Below, one piece after another: positions 56,591 through 64,000 of a DNA stretch of 64,000 bases; the first letter of the stretch is position 1; the number at the start of each line of letters is the position of its first letter. The stretch spans positions 3,082,501-3,146,500 of the forward strand of contig NC_090796.1 in NCBI RefSeq assembly GCF_040054535.1. Reading direction: 5' to 3'. Under the pieces are notes generated by a model. That model had not been told where the DNA came from. It was given only the letters and a program-made list of their open reading frames with translations, and made no database searches. The DNA is from Antennarius striatus (Eukaryota > Chordata > Actinopteri > Lophiiformes > Antennariidae). Made by a program: the position numbers and the translations under genes.

Positions 56591-58400
56591 CTCCCGCTAC
56601 GTGCACAGCCTGCAGAAGGAGATGAGGATCGAAGCAAGAATCGACAGGAGTTTGATGGGGAAGGGTGGCGGTGATGGCGGAGGCGTGGAAACGGAAACAC
56701 AAGCCTCCCCTGAATCACTAACACGGAACTGCCCTGATCCGCGAAATACAAAGCTGCACTGTTCCACTCTGTAAAGAGCTGTCTGCTGTGAAAACCAAAC
56801 AAAATGCAAAAAAAAGAAGAAAAAAAAACAACTTTGAGAGGGACACTTTCAAAGGGCCCCGAAAGAGTACTGCTCACTTTTTAAAGTTTTTCACTTGAAT
56901 TCAGGAAGTGATGATGACGCAGCTGTGATCATGCTCTACGTGAAAGAGAGACGGCTGCAGAATCATTCTGCACTCCCTTATTTTATCTTTTTTTTTTCAG
57001 ACCCAAGGGAAAAAGATTTTTTTTTTTAAAAACCTCACTTTACTTAATCATGAACGTTGTTCTCCAGCAACATGTTTCACACACTTAGGATCACATGCAG
57101 GTGCAGACTTCGTCTAGGGTCCAGACTCGGCTTATGAGAAGAAAACCTTTTTTCTTGTTTCCTTTTCACTAAACCGGCTGCTTCCTGGTTGCGAGCGCAC
57201 TCACAGTCCTCCGAATGACCAAATATTTTAAAGGTAGACGTTGTCTTATGCATTTTTGTTCAGAATACAGAGAGCGGTGACAAAAAAGAATCATATGAGA
57301 CATGGTATTATGAGCGTCGTGTGGAGAGAGACAATTTTGTTCTTAACTTGTGACTCGCTGTTGGATTTTTAAGGAAAATGGGACGAGAATGCAAAGCATC
57401 TGTTATTTTCTGGCCCTCATGCTGCTTCAAACAGTCACAGGAGGGAAATAAATGACACAGTGAATATTATATTTTTATACATACTGTCATTGCAAGGTTT
57501 GTTTACAGTTTTGCTTTCTCCCTAAACCCTCACGTTGTCTTTTTGTGCTGCTTTTTGCTGTTTTTGTTTTTTCTTTTGGTCCCCTTAGAAAAAGAAAAAT
57601 TGTTGTAATAACATTTATAAAAATGCTGCTATGGCAGCTGACGTTGTTTTCCTGTAATGTAACTTTAATCTGACTACTTTTTTGTCACATATTTTTGCTC
57701 TACAGAAGCATTTTGTTCATATTCAAGATGATTCAAGTTGCTGTTTTGAGAAAATGGCAAAAAAAAAAAAAAAAATATCGAATTGAATCAAAAAAAGAGA
57801 AAATGGTTCTCTGTGTAGAGTGTGTATAATGGATCTGAAACTCAATCCTGCAGTGTTAACCCCCGGCTGCATGTCTCTCTAAATTGGTGTGTGTGCGTGA
57901 GCGTGTATGTGTGTGTGTGTGTGTGTGCACGTGTATATGTCCAAGAAAGGGGAAGGGGCAGGTGGGGAAATAAAACTGTGTATGTGTGTTTGTGTAAAAT
58001 GAGCTATTGCGTGTAAAGAGACGAAAAAAATGTGGGTCTGTGTGTGTGTTCCTGTTCGTATGCACATGTATCGTATGCGTGCGTACCGTATGTCCATGTA
58101 CTGAATCAGTACTTGCATTCAGCATGCCGTCTCAGCTGGGTATCACAGTTTGATAGGATTTTTTTCCACATGTTGATGATGTATTCAAAGTATATATGTA
58201 CAGTTTGTATGTAAAAGACACATGGTCAAACCTCAAAGTTGATTTGTTCTTCTTTCTTGCTGAATCGTGCAGACATGGGGTCATTAATCAGAAGAAACTG
58301 ATCCGGTCAGTCATTCCACACACACACACACACGTAACTGCTGCAAGAACTGGACACGGTGATGGAAAGATACTCAATAAAGAAAATTCTATATCTGTAA
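56591..58400 (+). other. usp22: usp22 3' untranslated region
   Basis: After the TAG there are about 1.8 kb with no exon signals, A-rich and TG-rich patches, and a single well-placed AATAAA at the end. The length fits a fish usp22 3' UTR, but the region is inferred, not proven. Confidence 0.65.
58376..58381 (+). terminator. usp22: usp22 poly(A) signal (AATAAA)
   Basis: A canonical hexamer followed within about 40 bases by a TG/T-rich stretch (CTTGTCTTTTG). Cleavage is expected near 58400, only about 90 bases before the nested transposon cluster. Confidence 0.65.
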
Positions 58401-58748
58401 AGACTTTGGCGCCTGTCTTGTCTTTTGTAAAGGAATTGCTTTTATATTTCTTTTACCCTATTCTAATTATATATATAATATACTATATGTACAGTCAGCC
58501 CTTGTTCTTTGCGTTTAATGCGTTCCAGGAACCACACACGATTAATGAATTCTGCGATAGATTAACAAACAATCTTATTATTTACAGTAATTTAAACGTT
58601 TATATTAAACCACCTTCTCTCTGTATTAACTTTTTTAAAGCACTTTCTTCTCTCACGGAAGTCAGAGACTCACGGAGCCGAGAGCACTTCCGGATGCCGT
58701 CAGCCAATAGAATGCGTCTACGTTATCACGTGACTGCCTACCAAAAAT

Positions 58749-59808
58749 AATAATAATTCACACTTTATTGATCCCCAGAGGGGAAATTCTCTCCTCACAG
58801 TACATGCATATATAGCGGTACCTCTACTTACGAAATTAATTGGTTCTGGAAGAAATTTCGAAAGTAGAAAATTTCATTTGTAGAGACTTGCAAATGCCCT
58901 AATCCGTTCCAAGCCCCCCAAAATTCAGACATAAATGTTTTATAAAGCATAAAAATGCATTAAAACATGTAACAAATACATGTTAGAATTAGATTATTAC
59001 ACAATAAATGAGACTTGTGCATAATGTAAAAAAAACAAAGAATAGAGTAAACTGCTGTCCTCATTGTTTTTTGCCCTCTTTGGTTCATGCGTTCTTACCT
59101 CACCATGCCGAACAACAGAGTGAATTCCAGTCCTCCTTCTGAACTTCTCCAACCACCCACGCAATGCCTTAAACTTCCTTTTGTTTTAATAATGTGCTGA
59201 TTGTAGATTTTTGGCCATATTCTTTGGTGAGATCAACCAAACGCGTCCCTTTTTCATGTTTTTCTATGATCTCTTGCTTTGTTTGTACGGACAAAAAACG
59301 GTTTTCTCCGTCACTTTCTTTGGGTCCATAGTGAATACTCTAAAAGTTATAATATATTTACGTAAAACTATCAGAACACCTCATGGGTCCAGAGCCGAAT
59401 AACGAGGCGCTGAAGAGACACCTATCTAGCTCCACACAGAGGTCCCTCTTAGCCAATGGGATGCCAGGATGCTAGGTAATAGCCAATGGCAGAGCAGCTA
59501 TAAGAAAGCTGCGAGTATCAGCCGATACTGTATTTTTACCTTTCATAACTCCAAATTTCTTTCATAACTAGAGGCAGTATTTTCCTGTTGAGGCGTTTAG
59601 TAAGTAGAAAATTTCGTATGTAGAGACATTCATAAGTAGAGGTACCTCTGTATATGTGTTAGTCATATCACATCACACAGTATTAAGTACAGGCCCCTGA
59701 AACACAGCACACTAGGGGCCTGTAAGCATGCAATTGGTCCAGGGGAGGAAGAGTGACCGGTCGCGACTTCGGGGTGCGCCCCAAATGAGCAGCTTGCACG
59801 GGGGGATG
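58749..59808 (-). mobile_element. Retroposon 3' piece inserted in MITE A and itself interrupted
   Basis: Outside the inner transposon, the two flanking pieces (58749-58812 and about 59653-59808) read on the minus strand as one element of about 215 bp. It ends CTCTGGGGATCAATAAAGTG and an ATT-repeat tail, as in CR1/Rex1-type LINE or SINE 3' ends of fish. The 5' edge is uncertain by some bases. Confidence 0.55.
58815..59650 (-). mobile_element. Internally deleted pogo/Tigger-like transposon
   Basis: The ends read GCGGTACCTCTACTTACGAA at the left and, reverse-complemented, CAGAGGTACCTCTACTTATG at the right, flanked by TA on both sides (58813-58814, 59651-59652). On the minus strand, about 59329-59090 keeps pieces of a CENP-B-type transposase N-terminus in two frames: MDPKKVTEKT; then KQEIIEKHEKGTRLVDLTKE, then YGQKSTISTLLKQKE; then WLEKFRRRTGIHSVVRHGE. 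The catalytic domain is gone. Confidence 0.75.
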
Positions 59809-59851
59809 GCGATGAGGTGAAGTCGCAAGCTTTGATGTGCGAAATTGTCAC

Positions 59852-60704
<853 letters not shown>

Positions 60705-60710
60705 TTTATT
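60705..60710 (-). terminator. tnfrsf13b: tnfrsf13b poly(A) signal (AATAAA on the minus strand)
   Basis: TTTATT on the plus strand lies 208 bases past the tnfrsf13b stop codon in the direction of transcription. Confidence 0.5.
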
Positions 60711-60917
60711 AAAATGTTTGTGCCACTTGGTTTGATTAAATTTTTTTTTTTTTACTTTTTATAATTATGTTATGAAGTGGTACAAACATCTTCATCAGAA
60801 TGTCTTATTCAGGAGGTAAAATTGGAGTGTTTGATGGTTGCCGTGGATGAACTATAAAACAGCTTCTCAAACATGTATGGTTCACTTCTGACAGAGAGGA
60901 GTTTCTAAATTCTAATT

Positions 60918-62677
60918 CTAGCAGATGTGTCCCGGGTGTTGAGACGTTGGTATGGGTTGTAGAAGAACTTCACTCAAAGATGATTTAAGAATCTTCTGTG
61001 TCTGCAGACTGACTGGTCCGATACACTGGGAATCTTCTCCCTCTTTGTCTCCTAAGACAGCAAACAATCCTCGTCCCACTGCAGCCTCTTGCTGGGCCTG
61101 CTGTCCAGAGGCAAGGACATTTCCCTCAGTCCATACTGGTCCTGGGTTATTGGCTTTATGGAGGACGACCTGCGGGTAGAGTGAAAATGGTGCTTTTGGA
61201 AGCCTGTCGTTTTCCTGACCTGAGACTTTCATCTCAGGGAAACAGTGGATGCATACACATGTCTCAGTCGGGCTTGAGTCTTCAATTGGCTCACAGTCTA
61301 CAGGATGGTTTGACTTTGTCCCATAATCTGAGGAGAGACAAAAAAAACACCAATATTCAACTGTATGTTAAAAACAAAAGATCCCAAGAGCTCAAATAGT
61401 CTTATCTATAAATTAGCACTTGACAGCTTAAACTAGGACCCTTTTCCATCTGTATTCATACTGCACTGACCATTGGAGATCCGTCCCAACTGGCAACACA
61501 GTTGGGTAACCTCTTGGCCATGCTGGACCACACACTTCTGGTTATGGTTGGCTTTCTTGGGTCTTGAATTGGGGGTTTTGGCCTTGGCTCCTCGTTGAAA
61601 GACAACCAAGGCTAGACACAAGCTAGAAAACAGCAGCACCAGGCAGAGGGCCAGGAGGTGATACAGCAGGATAGTGGAGCTTTCCAGGCTTGTCGACACT
61701 TGGGTGGAAGGCACATGTGAGGTAGCATCAACCGGATGGGTTTCGGCAGGAACGGGAGAGGTTGGAGCTTGGGAGACACGTGGGAAAGGTGAGAGGACAA
61801 AAGACTTTCTATAGAAAACAAAAGCTGTAGCTGCTTCAGAACACGAGCCGCAAGACAACACGGTGTATCAGAGGAATACTGTGGTGTACCACAACCAGAA
61901 ATCAAATATAATTAATGGTCCCTCAGTGGGCTGGAGCATATTTATGTAATATTGATATAAGACCACCCAATGATACCCCTGTTCAGAACTAAGAATCCTC
62001 TATGTATGTAAACAAGACATGGTTCTTTATGGTTCTATGATTTAAGCTTTTGAAAACATGTTATTTATTAGCTGACCTTCCTAAAAAGTTGGAAAGGCAG
62101 AATTTTTTTTACACTTTGAACAATTCTTTCTCTCCCAGTATACGTTTCAGGTAATCCTACTCTGGTAACATCTATGTAGGAAACAGAAGTAATAGAAAGA
62201 CTGAAAGGATGAATCCAGGCCACTGTGGTCAGTCAGTACTCACTCTGGCAGTGTTGGGAACACTCAGCTGGATGTCTGCCACAGACCTCAGAACACCTCA
62301 TACATTTCTTCAACAGCCCATCATAATAGTGGCCAGGCAGTGCCTTACATTTAGCAGACACTAACACGGGGTGACAGTGTGAAAGCCATCAGTAGGATAA
62401 TGCACCAACTGTTGAATCTACTGTATGACCATTTAACTTAGTAGGAGGACGTTTCTTGGCCCAGAACTGGTTTCATCAATTAAAGGAGGGCAATTTTATT
62501 TGCTACATGGTTCTGTTTTTCTCTGTGTATACGTGTACTTACCACAGAAAGAGGTACAACGGGGGATGACGTGTGGTCGTTGACATTCCATGTGACAGGA
62601 CATGCATTTTTTGATTAAGGCATCCCAGTACAGACCTGAGGGACACCCAGCAGCCATCAGCACCGATGAACCTCTCC
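60918..62677 (-). CDS. tnfrsf13b: TACI-like TNF receptor (BAFF/APRIL receptor), exons 2-5; exon 1 not found
   Basis: A B-cell surface receptor for BAFF and APRIL, type III single-pass. Minus-strand exons: 62677-62543, 62360-62244, about 61824-61471 and 61327-60918 (stop). All junctions are phase 1, as in human TNFRSF13B. The first cysteine-rich domain has CPSGLYWDALIKKCMSCHME and the second KCKALPGHYYDGLLKKCMRC. Both keep the D-x-L turn used for ligand binding (DAL, DGL). A Pro/Ser/Thr-rich stalk leads to a membrane segment (LLYHLLALCLVLLFSSLCLA) followed by basic residues. The cytosolic end keeps PTETCVCIHCFPE, close to the PVETCSFCFPE signalling motif of TACI. The exon 4 acceptor is ambiguous between 61824 and 61830, and both keep the frame. 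Exon 1 is probably tiny and may lie beyond the inverted LINE or the window. Weaker conservation than its neighbours is expected for an immune receptor. Confidence 0.85.
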
Positions 62678-62959
62678 CTGACAAACACAAGCAATGGCCG
62701 AGAATGATAAGTGTTGAGAAAAGAGCTAATCGCTTTTTAATTCAATTTATGTCTGATTTTAGTATTTCCTCCAATGAAGGTCTGTGTTTCCCGGTGTTGG
62801 TTTGCTCTGTCTGTATGTCAGCAAGATTACAAAAAATATATATTTGGCTTTCAATAAAATTATTTGGAGGGGTAGGATGTGGTCCAAACAACAATCCGTG
62901 GTGATCCATATCGTTACAGTTGTAGTTGTTCATGAATCGCTGCATGCTGATGTTCACCA

Positions 62960-64000
62960 GGAAGATGAATGGAGAACTGCACCTGCAGTCCTCCAACCAC
63001 CAGGGTCTTGTGGAGGTAGCTCCATTCGTCGTCGTCTCGTTGTCTATCCTGTAACCCCGGAGGGTCGTTGGGGCACCACAGACGATCTGCTGACCAGCTC
63101 TCTCCATCCTTCTCTGTCTTCGGCAGCTCTCATTGCCTCACTGAGTTTCAAGTGAGTCCATTCTATGATGTTATCTTCCCATCTTTTCTTTTATTTTAAT
63201 AGGATAGGATCTTTGAATAGGTTAAAACCTCAAGCTGAACTGATCATAGCTGAAGAACAGGCTGGATTCAGGGCAGGGCGGAGCACCACAGAACAAATAT
63301 TCAACCTAAGGATTATCAGCGAGAGATATCCGCAGCATCAACAACATCTCTACCACGTGTTTGTAGACTTCAAGGTATGACCGGGTATGGCATGCAGCAC
63401 TGTGGACAACCATGAGAAAATACAACATCAGCCCTAACCTTGTCAGAGTCATACAACATCTGTACAGCAAAGCTACAAGTGCAGTTCTCTACAACGGAGC
63501 CATCAGGGACTGGTTCAAGACAACAGTTGGAGTGCACCAAGAATGTCTTCTCTCTCCCATACTCTTTAACATCTTTCTTGAGTGTGTTATGGCAGATGCC
63601 TTGGCGGATCACGAAGGAAATGTCAGCATAGGAGGTAGACCAATTACAAACCTTCGTTTTGCTGACGACATCGACTTGCTTGCTGGAGAAGGAAACAAAC
63701 TTGGCAGCCTAGTTCAAAGGCTTGACAACACCTCCAGAGCATATGGTATGGAGATCCATGCCGACAAAACCAAAATCATGACCAACAACAACAATGGCAT
63801 TCTCTCTGACATTGAAGTCAATGGACAGGCACTAGACTGTGTGTCGAGCTTCAAGTACCTCAGGGCAATTGTGTCCGATGAAGGATCAAAGCAGGAAGTC
63901 CTTGCCAGAATTGCTCAAATGACTGCAGCCCAGGCAAAACTCAGGCACATATGGAAAGATAATAACATCAGTATGGCATCAAAAGTGAGACCGCTGCACT
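62960..64000. mobile_element. LINE with inverted 5' half (twin-primed), runs off the window
   Basis: On the minus strand, 63155 down to about 62960 reads the C-terminal end of a LINE polyprotein (LKLSEAMRAAEDREGWRELV, then SSVVPQRPSG) and its 3' tail. On the plus strand, from about 63185 to the window end, it reads the RT of what appears to be the same family. The plus-strand motifs are AEEQAGFRAGRSTTEQIFNL, HVFVDFK, YDRVWHAALW, LLSPILFNIFLE, the active-site box LRFADDID, and SSFKYL..IVSDEGSK. A small deletion after VDFK shifts the frame near 63375. The two parts lie head-to-head, the layout produced by twin priming. The clade was not assigned with confidence. Confidence 0.75.

Larger units (their letters stand above)
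58492..59850. mobile_element. MITE family A, second copy, split by nested insertions
   Basis: From 58492 the sequence follows the complete copy at 48805: CAGTC..CCCTTG, GCGTTCCAGGAACCACAC, AGCACTTCCGGATGCCGTCA and TATCACGTGACTGCCTACC. It stops at CCAAAAAT near 58748. The next part of the same element (GCGATGAGGTGAAGTCGCAA, then TTTGATGTGCG) resumes at about 59809 and runs into a TG microsatellite. About 1.06 kb of foreign sequence therefore lies inside it. The right inverted end is not found. Confidence 0.8.

Noticed and set aside
62742-63107. 121-residue minus-strand frame as tnfrsf13b exon 1
   Set aside because: Its first part reads LINE 3' sequence (MERAGQQIVCGAP is an out-of-frame reading) and no donor fits phase 1 into exon 2.

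Overview
This window is a piece of a ray-finned (teleost) fish chromosome. Four vertebrate genes with interrupted coding sequences can be assembled exon by exon. Between and inside them lie long (CA)n/(TG)n microsatellites and fish-type transposons, including a Rex3 retrotransposon, RTE-clade LINEs, a Ty3/Gypsy relic, and hAT, Harbinger and pogo/Tigger-like DNA elements. The four genes all have human counterparts on 17p11.2, so this is a rearranged conserved-synteny block. The species cannot be named from the sequence alone.

Layout. Positions 1-22.8 kb are gene-poor: a compound tetranucleotide repeat, an L2-type LINE relic (about 1.65-3.1 kb), a weak candidate 3' end of a membrane-protein gene (5.2-5.5 kb), SINEs, a decayed Gypsy pol (8.6-10.7 kb), two related hAT-type elements (11.2 and 15 kb) and a truncated RTE (17 kb). 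nt5m (mitochondrial 5',3'-nucleotidase) runs on the minus strand from 33,459 down to 22,873 in five exons. Its introns 1 and 2 are filled with LINEs, a Harbinger relic and a MITE. cops3 (COP9 signalosome subunit 3) starts about 1.5 kb away, divergently, and runs in 12 exons to 41,496. usp22 (SAGA deubiquitinase) follows in the same direction in 13 exons (42,941-56,590), with a 1.8 kb 3' UTR ending near 58.4 kb. A three-level nest of transposons fills 58.5-59.85 kb. tnfrsf13b (TACI) converges on usp22 from the minus strand (62,677 down to 60,918; exons 2-5 seen, exon 1 not found). The window ends in an inverted LINE (about 63-64 kb).

Function. nt5m is a nucleotide-pool enzyme, cops3 a deneddylase-complex scaffold subunit, usp22 a histone H2B deubiquitinase and tnfrsf13b a BAFF/APRIL receptor. 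They are neighbours by synteny, not parts of one pathway.

The observations most worth following are these. usp22 intron 2 carries (AC)n right after its donor and (GT)n right before its acceptor, and usp22 exon 3 is itself boxed by complementary repeats. nt5m has a possible dual start (mitochondrial or cytosolic). There is a triple-nested transposon insertion, a Harbinger element keeping fragments of both of its convergent genes, a LINE with an inverted 5' half, and a small charged ORF head-to-head with nt5m. I saw no CRISPR, prokaryotic or viral system.
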